Origin: Minisyncoccota bacterium
Lineage (GTDB): Bacteria; Patescibacteriota; Microgenomatia; Levybacterales; UBA12049
Direction: 5' to 3'
Length of the DNA stretch: 10,777 bases
Assembly (NCBI GenBank): GCA_025449795.1
Contig: JANWIQ010000019.1
Coordinates: 1 to 10,777, forward strand
The notes under the pieces were generated by a model. It did not search any database, was not told the DNA's origin, and saw nothing but the letters and a program-made list of their open reading frames with translations. Position numbers and translations under genes: made by a program. How positions within the stretch are numbered: the stretch's first letter is position 1; each line of letters starts with the position of its first letter. Positions 1 to 6,420 of this stretch are shown here, piece after piece.

Positions 1-443
1 CCATAGCCCAAAAAATCAGGCGCAAGCGTAATAAATCCATTTGCTGCCAAAACTTGTGCTACTGGCTCTGTCCCAATTCCTGGAGCAAACAAATTGTCTG
101 GCACAAATCCCCGAAACATCACAATAACCGGATATTTCCCCGGAGCAACCGGCGCATTCATTAGTCCGCTTACTTTTTCCATCTCACTACTTCCCGGAGT
201 TATTGGTGTCTGGAAATAAAATACTTGGGAAAAAGTAATTGCAGCACTACTTACTTTTCTGCCAAACGTTATCTGTGTCGCAGGAAAATTTGTTTTTCGT
301 AAATGCTCAAATGTATACGCAAGAAGCGGTTGGGGCTGGGGTACTGGTTTGATAATAGATGTAGTTGGGTGTAAAAGCCACCATGTCTCAAGTCCCACCA
401 CGCCAAGTAACGCAATGCACAAAAGAAAAAGAAGTTTTTTCAT
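1..443 (-). CDS. Alpha/beta hydrolase (dienelactone hydrolase/S9-type), N-terminal part
   Basis: The first 147 codons of a minus-strand gene that runs off the left edge of the window. Residues 1-19 are a Lys-Lys followed by a hydrophobic stretch, so the product is probably exported or anchored in the membrane, facing outward. After a Pro/Gln linker (about residues 30-37) comes a beta-rich region, then GKYPVIVMFRGF and, near the break, LAANGFITLAPDFLGYG. These match the early strand, oxyanion-loop and DxxGxG segments of dienelactone hydrolase and prolyl-oligopeptidase-like alpha/beta hydrolases. The nucleophile elbow and the Asp and His of the triad lie beyond the window. The ATG at 443 is chosen because an extended -10 box sits 11 nt upstream; there is no Shine-Dalgarno. 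It is transcribed divergently from the synthetase gene at 504. The fold is fairly sure; the substrate cannot be judged. Confidence 0.72.
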   Translation of the reverse strand, partial: MKKLLFLLCIALLGVVGLETWWLLHPTTSIIKPVPQPQPLLAYTFEHLRKTNFPATQITFGRKVSSAAITFSQVFYFQTPITPGSSEMEKVSGLMNAPVAPGKYPVIVMFRGFVPDNLFAPGIGTEPVAQVLAANGFITLAPDFLGY

Positions 444-454
444 GAAGCTAGTGT

Positions 455-463
455 ATTCTACCA
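455..463 (-). promoter_or_regulatory. Extended -10 promoter of the alpha/beta hydrolase gene
   Basis: On the minus strand, TGG followed by TAGAAT (TAGAAT at 460-455) forms an extended -10 element. The predicted +1 near 448 lies 5 nt before the ATG at 443. I see no good -35 hexamer, as is usual for extended -10 promoters. It sits back to back with the synthetase promoter. Confidence 0.5.
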
Positions 464-486
464 CAGAAAAAGTACAATGTAGGTTG

Positions 487-492
487 TATAAT
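487..492 (+). promoter_or_regulatory. -10 box of the synthetase gene (near-leaderless)
   Basis: A perfect TATAAT ends 11 nt before the ATG at 504. The predicted +1 near 499 leaves a leader of about 5 nt with no Shine-Dalgarno. The -35 position (about 464-469) is a poor match. Confidence 0.55.
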
Positions 493-503
493 AAGATGCT
501 TTT

Positions 504-1688
504 ATGAAACTCTATAATTCGCTATCTCACTCACTTGAAACTTTTGCTCCGATACAAGAGAAAAAAGTTACCCTGTATGTCTGTGGTATTACGCCCTATG
601 ATACGACCCATCTGGGCCATGCATTTACGTATATTTCTTTTGATCTCCTCGTCCGTTTCCTTACGTACCAAGGCTACGCAGTCCAATACACGCAAAATGT
701 CACAGATATTAATGACCGCGATAACGATATCCTCAGAAGAGCAAATGAGCAACATATCCCGTGGCAAAAATTAGGTGCATATTGGACAGAAAGATTTCTT
801 GCCGATATGAAGGCGCTCAATTGGGTCATGCCAACTAATTATCTGTATGCATCAAAGGAGATTTCTCCCATGATATCTCTTATTGAAGATATTGTAAAAA
901 ATGGGCAAGGGTATATCGCACAGGGTGGGGTATATGTGGACATAGAAAAAGTACAAAACTTTGGAAAACTATCCAAATTGTCAAAGGCGGATATGCTAAA
1001 AATTGCAAAAGACTTTGATGAAGATTTGGACAACCCCAACAAGCGCCATCCATTGGATATTACGCTATGGCGTCCGTCTGCTCCAAAACAACCATCACAC
1101 ATTCCCTCATTTGACAGTCCATGGAGCAAAGGAAGGCCGGGCTGGCATATCGAATGCAGCGCCATGGCAATTAGCTCGCTTGGCGAGGCCATCGATATTC
1201 ATGGCGGTGGGATAGACCTTATTTTTCCCCATCATGAAAGTGAAATTGCACAAAGTGAAAGTGCCACTGGCAAAATTCCTTTTGCAAAATATTGGGTACA
1301 CACAGGTACCGTCTATTGCGGCGGAGAAAAAATGAGTAAATCTCTGGGGAATTTAATTCTTGTGGCAGATCTCCTCAAAAAATTTTCCCCCAATGCAATT
1401 CGCTGGGTCCTGTTGTCCCACCACTACCGGGAAAAATGGGAATACAAAGAAGAAGAATTCCAAAAAGCAGAAGAGACGTTTGGTGCAGTAATAGAAAATA
1501 TTTCTGCAGCATCGGCAAAGAAAATAGACATCACCGACTATGAAACACTTGCAACCGAGATGCTATCAGAAGACCTCAATTCCCCGCGGTTATTAGAAAA
1601 AATAGCTCTTTCAACCACAGAAAAACTTTCTTTAGAAGAGGCACGCGGATTGCAAGCGGCCTTGAGAATCCTGGGGTTTTATTTCTAA
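504..1688 (+). CDS. cysS: Cysteinyl-tRNA synthetase family enzyme, short MshC-like form
   Basis: A class I synthetase-fold enzyme of 394 aa that should activate cysteine with ATP. The HIGH motif is HLGH (36-39) and the second signature is KMSKS (276-280). The family zinc ligands are present as C27, C218, H243 and E247 (in FPHHESE). A short helical DALR-type region with EDLNSPRLLEK (356-366) follows, and the protein stops at residue 394. E. coli CysS is about 461 aa, so the C-terminal anticodon-binding domain is missing. Several segments (CGITPYDTTHLGHAFTY, GRPGWHIEC, NLILVADL, LLSHHYR) read more like MshC, the cysteine:GlcN-Ins ligase of mycothiol synthesis, than like ordinary CysRS. It may be the cell's only CysRS in reduced form or a paralogue that joins cysteine to a small molecule. 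Its end overlaps the convergent DUF1801 gene by 4 bp. The family is certain; the acceptor substrate is not. Confidence 0.88.
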   Translation: MKLYNSLSHSLETFAPIQEKKVTLYVCGITPYDTTHLGHAFTYISFDLLVRFLTYQGYAVQYTQNVTDINDRDNDILRRANEQHIPWQKLGAYWTERFLADMKALNWVMPTNYLYASKEISPMISLIEDIVKNGQGYIAQGGVYVDIEKVQNFGKLSKLSKADMLKIAKDFDEDLDNPNKRHPLDITLWRPSAPKQPSHIPSFDSPWSKGRPGWHIECSAMAISSLGEAIDIHGGGIDLIFPHHESEIAQSESATGKIPFAKYWVHTGTVYCGGEKMSKSLGNLILVADLLKKFSPNAIRWVLLSHHYREKWEYKEEEFQKAEETFGAVIENISAASAKKIDITDYETLATEMLSEDLNSPRLLEKIALSTTEKLSLEEARGLQAALRILGFYF

Positions 1689-2032
1689 TTGTTTTCTATT
1701 CTCGCTATTCGAAGGGTAATGATTTCTTTGAGTAGATTTTCCGGAATTGGTTTATCAAAAGGGACTTGAATAGCACCAGTTGAATATTTGTACTCTCTTA
1801 ATTTATCTTGTAACTTTTCTATTTCTTCCCCACCATAAGGATAAATACCAATATGGTGCGCATGAATGTTAAAACCAAGAAATGATGTACCTTTATATTT
1901 TAACGTTGGCATACCATAGCTTATAGAATCCTGTGCATCCGGGACAACTTCTTTTGCAATTTTTCGAATTCTCTCTAACTCCTTTCTCTTGTTTGGATCA
2001 AATTTTTTAATATAGTCATCAATAACACTCAT
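1685..2032 (-). CDS. DUF1801 (YdhG-like) family protein
   Basis: A 115-aa soluble alpha/beta protein. The pattern of an N-terminal helix, then VPDAQDSISYGMPTLKYKG (30-48) and FLGFNIHAHHIGIYPYGG (51-68), then a C-terminal helix (ENLLKEIITLRIARIEN), is that of the DUF1801/YdhG family. Members are often labelled putative iron chaperones because of a frataxin-like fold, but the biochemical role is not settled and nothing here adds to it. The length is normal for a single domain. The start ATG at 2032 falls exactly at the +1 predicted from an extended -10 box (TGC-TAAAAT), and there is no Shine-Dalgarno. It is convergent with the synthetase gene, with a 4-bp 3' overlap (stop TAG at 1687-1685), and divergent from the DUF1761 gene, with the two promoters sharing about 75 bp. 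Confidence 0.82.
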   Translation of the reverse strand: MSVIDDYIKKFDPNKRKELERIRKIAKEVVPDAQDSISYGMPTLKYKGTSFLGFNIHAHHIGIYPYGGEEIEKLQDKLREYKYSTGAIQVPFDKPIPENLLKEIITLRIARIENN

Positions 2033-2038
2033 ATGTAT

Positions 2039-2047
2039 ATTTTAGCA
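2039..2047 (-). promoter_or_regulatory. Extended -10 promoter of the DUF1801 gene (leaderless)
   Basis: TGC-TAAAAT on the minus strand (TAAAAT 2044-2039). Seven bases after the box is position 2032, the A of the start codon. No Shine-Dalgarno is present. Confidence 0.55.
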
Positions 2048-2071
2048 GATTTTTTAAGGTTAACATTCCTC

Positions 2072-2100
2072 TTGCAAAATAGTTTTTTTGACTTTATGCT
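2072..2100 (+). promoter_or_regulatory. Promoter of the DUF1761 gene (leaderless)
   Basis: TTGCAA (2072-2077), a 17-bp spacer, then TATGCT (2095-2100). The predicted +1 at 2107 is the first base of the ATG, so the message should have no 5' leader. Confidence 0.6.
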
Positions 2101-2106
2101 ATATCT

Positions 2107-2523
2107 ATGCAGCTTAACTATTTGGCAATTATTCTCGCAACTGCAGTAGAATTTTTTCTCGGTTTTCTTTGGTATGGTCCATTATTTGGCAAGCTCTGGG
2201 GGAAAATGCATGGCTTTGACATGCTCCCTAAAGAAACCCAGGACAAAATGATGCAATCCATGGGACCATTTTATGGCCTTCAAGCACTCGTAACACTGAT
2301 TACAACAGTAGTCCTGGCAATTTTACTTGCCTATCAGCCCACCTGGAATGCATATGTTTTGACCCTCTTTTTCTGGATAGGATTTGTCGTCCCCACACAA
2401 GTAAGCGCAGTTGTTTTTGGCGGGACAAAGCCTGAATGGATGGTAAAGAAAATTTCTCTCATGGCAGGCGCTTCGCTTTTGTGCCTCGAGGCCGCCACTG
2501 TCATCCTTCATTGGTGGAAGTGA
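2107..2523 (+). CDS. DUF1761 family integral membrane protein
   Basis: A 138-aa protein with four predicted membrane helices at about residues 5-25, 57-77, 83-103 and 112-132. The first helix carries AVEFFLGFLWYGPLFGKLW, and the third runs into WIGFVVPTQVSAVVFGG. The aromatic WYGPLFGKxW motif after helix 1 and the charged cytosolic-type loop (about 28-52, rich in Met and Lys) are typical of DUF1761. No enzymatic residues are apparent and the function of the family is unknown; a small transporter-like or membrane-structural role is only a guess. It is alone on its strand here, with a leaderless-type promoter directly upstream and a possible weak hairpin terminator at 2568-2583. The stop codon is TGA, which shows that TGA is not reassigned. 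Confidence 0.83.
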   Translation: MQLNYLAIILATAVEFFLGFLWYGPLFGKLWGKMHGFDMLPKETQDKMMQSMGPFYGLQALVTLITTVVLAILLAYQPTWNAYVLTLFFWIGFVVPTQVSAVVFGGTKPEWMVKKISLMAGASLLCLEAATVILHWWK

Positions 2524-2567
2524 ATAACCCCTTTTCTTTCACTTCTTTAGCAGAATTTTATCTTTGG

Positions 2568-2583
2568 GGAAAAACCTTTTTCC
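2568..2583 (+). terminator. Possible weak terminator hairpin after the DUF1761 gene
   Basis: GGAAAA pairs with TTTTCC around a 4-nt loop, about 45 bp after the stop codon. The stem is AT-rich and only a few T residues follow, so this is a weak call. Confidence 0.25.
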
Positions 2584-2711
2584 AATTCTTAAACATTCGT
2601 TTCTGTAGATGATATATTGTTCCAAAAAGTGTATACCATGTCCTGACCCCTGCACATCATAGCATCAGCAATTATGTTTACACTGTCAAGCTTAAGGTGT
2701 ACGCTCAAGAT

Positions 2712-2716
2712 AGGAG
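2712..2716 (+). promoter_or_regulatory. Shine-Dalgarno that selects ATG 2725
   Basis: AGGAG lies 8 nt before the ATG at 2725. It is one of only two convincing ribosome binding sites in the window and favours this start over the in-frame ATG at 2674. Confidence 0.5.
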
Positions 2717-2724
2717 CAGGTGTT

Positions 2725-3402
2725 ATGAAGGTCGCCAAACAAGAAAATATAAAAACTATTTTAATAGACATTCGAAAAATGTTAAGGTGGTTTTTAAGTG
2801 GTGAAGGAGCAATAGTTACTCTTAGTTTATTAGTACTTGCAGCAATAATTGGATTTCTTATCCAAGATGCTATACAAAAACAAAGATATTTGGAACTATT
2901 ACAACTTGAGCTCAGAGCAAATTATAATACTGCCACTAATGAAATAAAAAATGTAAATAATCATCAATACCTATACTTTCATGTTCCATTTCATGCCGAA
3001 GTTTACAACGCAGGCTTGCAACAGGGATATATCATAACGTTAAATCCCAACACACAGGCTCAACTTTATTCATTTTATAACACGTTTCTTCCTGCAGAAA
3101 ATGTACTTACTCAAAGAGATATGGATATTATTAATGAATATGAAACAAAATGGGAACAATGCATAATTGATAATAATCAATTAGTTATAAAAAGTAGTCC
3201 TTTATGCGATTCAGAACATAGTACATATTTAACTGTTCAACAAACTTACTCAGAATTTATTGCCCGATCTGAAGTAAACGTATGGCAAAACATATCAAAA
3301 ATAAACTTTAATCCAACTGAAGATAGATTGCATCCAAAAAACTTAGCGGGATTAATTCTGAGGCTTTTATTGGGGCCAGATAGCTTAAAAATTCAACAAT
3401 GA
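2725..3402 (+). CDS. Unrecognised single-pass membrane protein
   Basis: A 225-aa protein that I do not recognise. Residues 1-26 are basic and helical (KVAKQENIKTILIDIRK, then LRWFLSGEG). One membrane helix follows at about 29-48 (IVTLSLLVLAAIIGFLIQDA), then a predicted helical stretch with a QRYLELLQLELRANYNTA segment (about 54-71) and a soluble region of about 150 residues. That region is rich in Asn, Gln, Tyr and Ile and has just two cysteines (CIID and PLCDS). With the basic N-terminus inside, the large domain would lie outside the membrane. The codons look more AT-rich than in the flanking core genes, suggesting horizontal origin. It converges on the reader-nuclease gene across a 150-bp gap. 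An in-frame ATG at 2674 with a weak TAGCAT box 8 nt upstream is an alternative start, adding 17 residues. No function is proposed. Confidence 0.6.
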   Translation: MKVAKQENIKTILIDIRKMLRWFLSGEGAIVTLSLLVLAAIIGFLIQDAIQKQRYLELLQLELRANYNTATNEIKNVNNHQYLYFHVPFHAEVYNAGLQQGYIITLNPNTQAQLYSFYNTFLPAENVLTQRDMDIINEYETKWEQCIIDNNQLVIKSSPLCDSEHSTYLTVQQTYSEFIARSEVNVWQNISKINFNPTEDRLHPKNLAGLILRLLLGPDSLKIQQ

Positions 3403-3552
3403 ATTTATAACCATTCAGCTACTCCAACAAAAATTAATAATTTATTTTACATGTGAAGACTTGGAGCAGACAAGGGGTTAATTGGTTTGAATTATACTCT
3501 TTTATGAAAAGGCAGTCAAAATTATAAAAGGAGCCTATTCCCTATATATTTT
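3403..3552. other. AT-rich gap between convergent genes with an orphan -10/ATG unit
   Basis: This 150-bp space separates the ends of the unknown membrane protein and the reader-nuclease gene. It holds TATACT (3493-3498) five nt before an ATG at 3504 that opens a 7-codon frame (MKRQSKL, stop at 3525-3527), in the same arrangement as the leaderless genes of the window. An 8-bp AAGGAGCC occurs at 3528-3535 and again at 3563-3570. No clear intrinsic terminator was seen for either gene. Confidence 0.3.
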
Positions 3553-4683
3553 TTAAGAAACTAAGGAGCCGAGCTTTTCACCCTGGCTTACTAAAAAATC
3601 CAGGGAAATATTGGAATCTGCATTTTTCACTTGTTCGTCCAATTCTCTTACTTTATCGTATGAAAGAAAACTTATCGCTTCAGGTAATTTCAAAAATGGA
3701 TTATCAAATGTTGGTCGCCTAAGTTCTGAAAAAACCTTATTCCTTCTATTTCTATCTGCAACAATAAACATAGGATAATTTGAGTTTGGAGCCAAAGCTT
3801 TTAAATCAGATAATCTTAGTATACCAGAATAGACAGAAGTTGAATGTTCAATTTCAAATGCGGACTTAATTGAAAATCCGTATTTCCACACAACATCTAT
3901 ATTCTTTACATACGTAGGGACATCCAATACTTCTTGAAAATTATCCAAGACATATCCCTTAAACATATTTCCTTTATAGGATTTACCTTGATCATTCGCT
4001 GGTACCCAGACATCAACATTAGTTTTTTTACCTAATCTAATTAACCGCCACTGCATTTCATCATGCTCTGTTGTTGCTCTTTCAACATTTTCTTGAATTT
4101 GATCAATTTCTATCTTTACTCTTTCAGGTACCTTCTCGAGTTCTACGCCTTGTTCTATCCTTTTTAGCGCTGAGAGTAAATCACCATATGTATTAAGTAA
4201 GTGATTTACTTTTTCTTGATCTATTGCCATGAAACCTCGAGGAAAATATTTTTCTGCGTACCCAAGATAAGGATTTAATTTGCTCATGGAAACATTTGTC
4301 TTTTGGGTATTAACAAGAAAATACATGTATTCCCAAGTATTATTGTTACTATCTCTTCCCCAAAGATATTCTGCCATTCTTGGATTTCTTGCTTTTATCG
4401 CAACTTCCGCAGCAAAGATTATTTCACCAGACTTATAGATTATTACGTAGTCACCAGGTTCCATTACCTCCCATGTTCGAATATTTCCAGAACCTGGAAC
4501 AGAACCCCAAACAGCAAAGGGACCACCATGATAATTATTTCTAAGAATATTTATATCTCTTTCTTCCAAAAACTCCGAAGCCTCACCAATTGTCCTCTTT
4601 CTTTCAATGGTGTCGTAATAGTGTTTTTCTGTCCCTTGACCACCACTTGCAACTACAATAAATATTTTTCGTTCTTTATTCAT
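3553..4683 (-). CDS. PUA/EVE-like reader fused to a predicted PD-(D/E)XK nuclease
   Basis: A 376-aa soluble protein in two parts. Residues about 50-165 look like a PUA/EVE/YTH-superfamily domain: FAVWGSVPGSG, then TWEVMEPGDYVIIYKSGEII (70-89), then AEYLWGRD (104-111) and NTWEYMYFLVN. Related domains bind modified bases, and W59, W71, W108 and W117 could build the pocket. After a charged helical linker (about 165-205), the second part carries LGKKTNVDVWVPANDQG, NIDVVW (D263), FEIEHSTSVYSGILRLSDL (E277, E279) and FIVADRNRRNKVFSELRRPTF. The D-x13-E-x-E spacing and the following basic strand resemble restriction endonuclease-like folds. The inferred role is modification-dependent DNA cleavage as a stand-alone defence protein; no partner methylase is seen. 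It sits downstream of rhuM on the same strand, with its own -10 box 11 nt before the ATG. Domain names are from motif recall, not a search. Confidence 0.62.
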   Translation of the reverse strand: MNKERKIFIVVASGGQGTEKHYYDTIERKRTIGEASEFLEERDINILRNNYHGGPFAVWGSVPGSGNIRTWEVMEPGDYVIIYKSGEIIFAAEVAIKARNPRMAEYLWGRDSNNNTWEYMYFLVNTQKTNVSMSKLNPYLGYAEKYFPRGFMAIDQEKVNHLLNTYGDLLSALKRIEQGVELEKVPERVKIEIDQIQENVERATTEHDEMQWRLIRLGKKTNVDVWVPANDQGKSYKGNMFKGYVLDNFQEVLDVPTYVKNIDVVWKYGFSIKSAFEIEHSTSVYSGILRLSDLKALAPNSNYPMFIVADRNRRNKVFSELRRPTFDNPFLKLPEAISFLSYDKVRELDEQVKNADSNISLDFLVSQGEKLGSLVS

Positions 4684-4694
4684 ATCTTAGCGCT

Positions 4695-4700
4695 ATTATA
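4695..4700 (-). promoter_or_regulatory. -10 box of the reader-nuclease gene (near-leaderless)
   Basis: A perfect TATAAT on the minus strand ends 11 nt before the ATG at 4683. The predicted +1 near 4688 gives a leader of about 5 nt. The -35 region (about 4718-4723, TGGCCA) is weak. The upstream 60 bp are very AT-rich and include an inverted TTATAA pair (4749-4754 and 4764-4769). Confidence 0.5.
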
Positions 4701-4782
4701 GCCCTAATCTATTTGCTTGGCCAGAAGAGGAGATAACATAATATATAGTTATAATGTTTAATGTTATAAAGTTCATCAAGTT

Positions 4783-4853
4783 AAATGGGGATATTCACGG
4801 TTTTTTGTCAATATGGCGTGAATTTAGTACGTAAAATGGGGTAAATTCACGGT
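4783..4853. repeat. Tandem related repeats with a 10-bp inverted repeat
   Basis: AAATGGGG followed by ATTCACGGT and a T-rich stretch occurs twice, at 4783-4801 and 4834-4853 (one-base length difference). Between and partly within them, CGTGAATTTA (4817-4826) and TAAATTCACG (4842-4851) form a perfect 10-bp inverted repeat with a 15-nt loop. The site lies just past the rhuM stop codon and about 85 bp or more upstream of the reader-nuclease -10 box. The minus strand has no T tract after the stem, so it is not a standard terminator for rhuM; an operator or recombination site is possible. Confidence 0.6.
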
Positions 4854-4856
4854 ATT

Positions 4857-5843
4857 TTATTTCTTTTTCAAATATCTCTTCACTGCACGGTCAAAATCTG
4901 AAATATACTTTTTGTCTTCTTCTATTTTGTACTTTTCATATTCTACATGGGCAATTTTCTCTGCATTCTTTGCGCTCACAGAGCCAGCATTATGTAATAT
5001 TTGTTTTTCACTAAGAACTAAAAATTCATCAAGCTTTTTTATCCAATCACTCATTTTCATAAGTCTTCCGTTGGTTGCTTGCAGCTCTGCAAAATCTAGA
5101 TACAATGAAACAATAAGATTTAATTGCTTTATTTCAAGTTCTGAAAGATAATTTTTTGCAATTATTACATCTGAGGCATGAATTTTATCTCCTTTAAAAC
5201 TTGTTAGTCCCATTTGTGGCTGCTTACTATTTGCTCTTGTTGCAATTATTTCTGCTGCAGTATGTCCATGAACTGCATAATGCATTTTATTTTGAACTGT
5301 GGCAAAAAACTCCTGTGTTAGGCTACTATCGCTTTTATAATCAATACTGGTTGCATATATATCTGTGACTTTTTGATAGAAATTTCGCTCGCTTGCGCGA
5401 ATTTCTCTTACTCTCTCTAGAAGTTCATCAAAATACGTTGCTTTTCTTCCACCGTCTTTGAGACGCTCATCGTCAAGGGTGAATCCCTTTATTATGTATT
5501 CTCGCAGTCTTTGTGTTGCCCAAATACGAAATTGCGTACCACGCACTGACTTAACCCGGTAACCAACAGAAATAATTACATCGAGATTATAATGATTAAC
5601 ATCATATGTCTTGCCATCGGCAGCAGTTGTCCGGAATTTCCGGATAACTGAATTTTCATCAAGTTCTCCTTCCGAAAAGATATGTACAATATGCTCATTT
5701 ATAGTCCTGACATCTTTTTCAAAAAGATCGGCCATCATTTTCTGTGAAAGCCAGGCTGTTTCGCCTTCAAATCGCACGTCCACCCTTGTCTGTCCATCTG
5801 GAGTCTGATAAAGAATAACTTCTGAATTTTTTGTATCTATCAT
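4857..5843 (-). CDS. rhuM: RhuM family protein
   Basis: A 328-aa protein with the full RhuM (virulence protein RhuM) pattern. The N-terminal part has VILYQTPDGQTRVDVRFEGETAWLSQ, broken here for length as VRFEGETAWLSQ (about 23-34), then MMADLFEKDVRTINEHI and FSEGEL, and NHYNLDVIISVGYRVKS (about 83-99). The C-terminal part has VQNKMHYAVHGHTAAEII (about 202-219) and LDFAELQA. The molecular role is unknown. The name comes from a Salmonella pathogenicity-island gene, and relatives are common in restriction loci and genomic islands; a nucleic-acid-binding function is only suspected. The start at 5843 (MIDTKNS) is preferred over an upstream ATG at 5888 because TATAAT lies 7 nt before it. It is divergent from bcp and on the same strand as the reader-nuclease gene, which has its own promoter. 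An 11-bp repeat lies on either side (4788-4798 and 5878-5888). Confidence 0.85.
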   Translation of the reverse strand: MIDTKNSEVILYQTPDGQTRVDVRFEGETAWLSQKMMADLFEKDVRTINEHIVHIFSEGELDENSVIRKFRTTAADGKTYDVNHYNLDVIISVGYRVKSVRGTQFRIWATQRLREYIIKGFTLDDERLKDGGRKATYFDELLERVREIRASERNFYQKVTDIYATSIDYKSDSSLTQEFFATVQNKMHYAVHGHTAAEIIATRANSKQPQMGLTSFKGDKIHASDVIIAKNYLSELEIKQLNLIVSLYLDFAELQATNGRLMKMSDWIKKLDEFLVLSEKQILHNAGSVSAKNAEKIAHVEYEKYKIEEDKKYISDFDRAVKRYLKKK

Positions 5844-5850
5844 AAGATGT

Positions 5851-5856
5851 ATTATA
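5851..5856 (-). promoter_or_regulatory. -10 box of rhuM (leaderless), sets start at 5843
   Basis: Minus-strand TATAAT ends 7 nt before the ATG at 5843, so the predicted +1 is about 1 nt before the start codon. The in-frame ATG at 5888 lies upstream of the promoter and could not be translated from this message. The -35 position falls on the GGGATATTCAC repeat. Confidence 0.55.
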
Positions 5857-5908
5857 CTCCTCATGCTTAATGAGGCAGGGATATTCACTTTATTTTCTTA
5901 CACTCCCG

Positions 5909-5917
5909 TGATATGGT
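5909..5917 (+). promoter_or_regulatory. Extended -10 promoter of bcp (leaderless)
   Basis: TGA-TATGGT (TATGGT 5912-5917). Seven bases after the box is 5924, the A of the bcp start codon. The -35 area (TTTATT, 5889-5894) is a partial match. Confidence 0.55.
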
Positions 5918-5923
5918 AAGAGT

Positions 5924-6346
5924 ATGAAAGCCCCAGATTTTACACTTCCCGACCAGGACGGAAAAATGCATTCGCTGAAAGATTATTCGGGTAAAAAAGT
6001 AGTCCTCTACTTTTACCCCAAAGATGATACGCCGGGATGCACGACAGAAGCGTGCAACTTTCGGGACAACCTCAGTAGACTAAGCAGCAAAGGCGTGGTA
6101 GTATTAGGAGTTTCTAAGGATACGCCGGAATCACACAAGCAATTTATAGAAAAATTTCACTTAAATTTTCCATTACTTAGTGATACCGAAAGAAAAGTTA
6201 TACGGGAATATAAGGCCTGGGATGAAGAAAGACAAAGCATTCTCCGCACCACATACCTTATTGATGAGCAAAGAGAAATTGTAAAAGTATATGAGCAGGT
6301 AAAACCGGAAGAGCATATAGAAGAAATTCTGCAAGACCTGGAATAA
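5924..6346 (+). CDS. bcp: Thioredoxin-dependent peroxiredoxin, Bcp/PrxQ type
   Basis: A 140-aa cytosolic peroxidase that reduces hydrogen peroxide and organic hydroperoxides with electrons from thioredoxin or a similar dithiol. It opens directly with KAPDFTLPDQDGK, followed by the thioredoxin-fold core VVLYFYPKDDTPGCTTEAC. The peroxidatic cysteine is C39 and C44 is the likely resolving cysteine, the CxxxxC spacing of the atypical 2-Cys PrxQ subgroup. T36 and P37, and the Arg in ILRTTYLID (about R109), complete the expected active site. E. coli Bcp has some residues before the KAPDF motif; here the start codon abuts it, and the promoter position (+1 at 5924) supports this short form. It is divergent from rhuM and followed, 74 bp later, by the zinc-ribbon gene with its own promoter. 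Product confidence is high. Confidence 0.93.
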   Translation: MKAPDFTLPDQDGKMHSLKDYSGKKVVLYFYPKDDTPGCTTEACNFRDNLSRLSSKGVVVLGVSKDTPESHKQFIEKFHLNFPLLSDTERKVIREYKAWDEERQSILRTTYLIDEQREIVKVYEQVKPEEHIEEILQDLE

Positions 6347-6404
6347 ACGTAAAACCTAAAACTTAAAAAGTATAGATGTTGGTCACTCGAATAGATCGGG
6401 TAAC

Positions 6405-6413
6405 TGCTATAAT
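6405..6413 (+). promoter_or_regulatory. Extended -10 promoter that sets a GTG start at 6421
   Basis: TGC-TATAAT (TATAAT 6408-6413) is a consensus extended -10. Its last two bases are the first two of the ATG at 6412, so a message starting near 6420 cannot use that ATG. The in-frame GTG at 6421 lies 7 nt after the box, the same spacing as in the neighbouring genes. Confidence 0.6.
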
Positions 6414-6420
6414 GTACTCT

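Noticed and set aside
839..1192. Antisense open frame within the synthetase gene, and similar frames opposite groEL
   Set aside because: They are antisense shadows of strongly conserved coding sequence with no promoter or recognisable product.
4749..4769. Inverted TTATAA pair as an operator of the reader-nuclease gene
   Set aside because: TTATAA is self-complementary and common in such AT-rich DNA, so the pairing carries little weight.
5844..5888. Longer RhuM start at 5888
   Set aside because: This ATG is upstream of the TATAAT that fits the gene, and family similarity begins after the Met at 5843.
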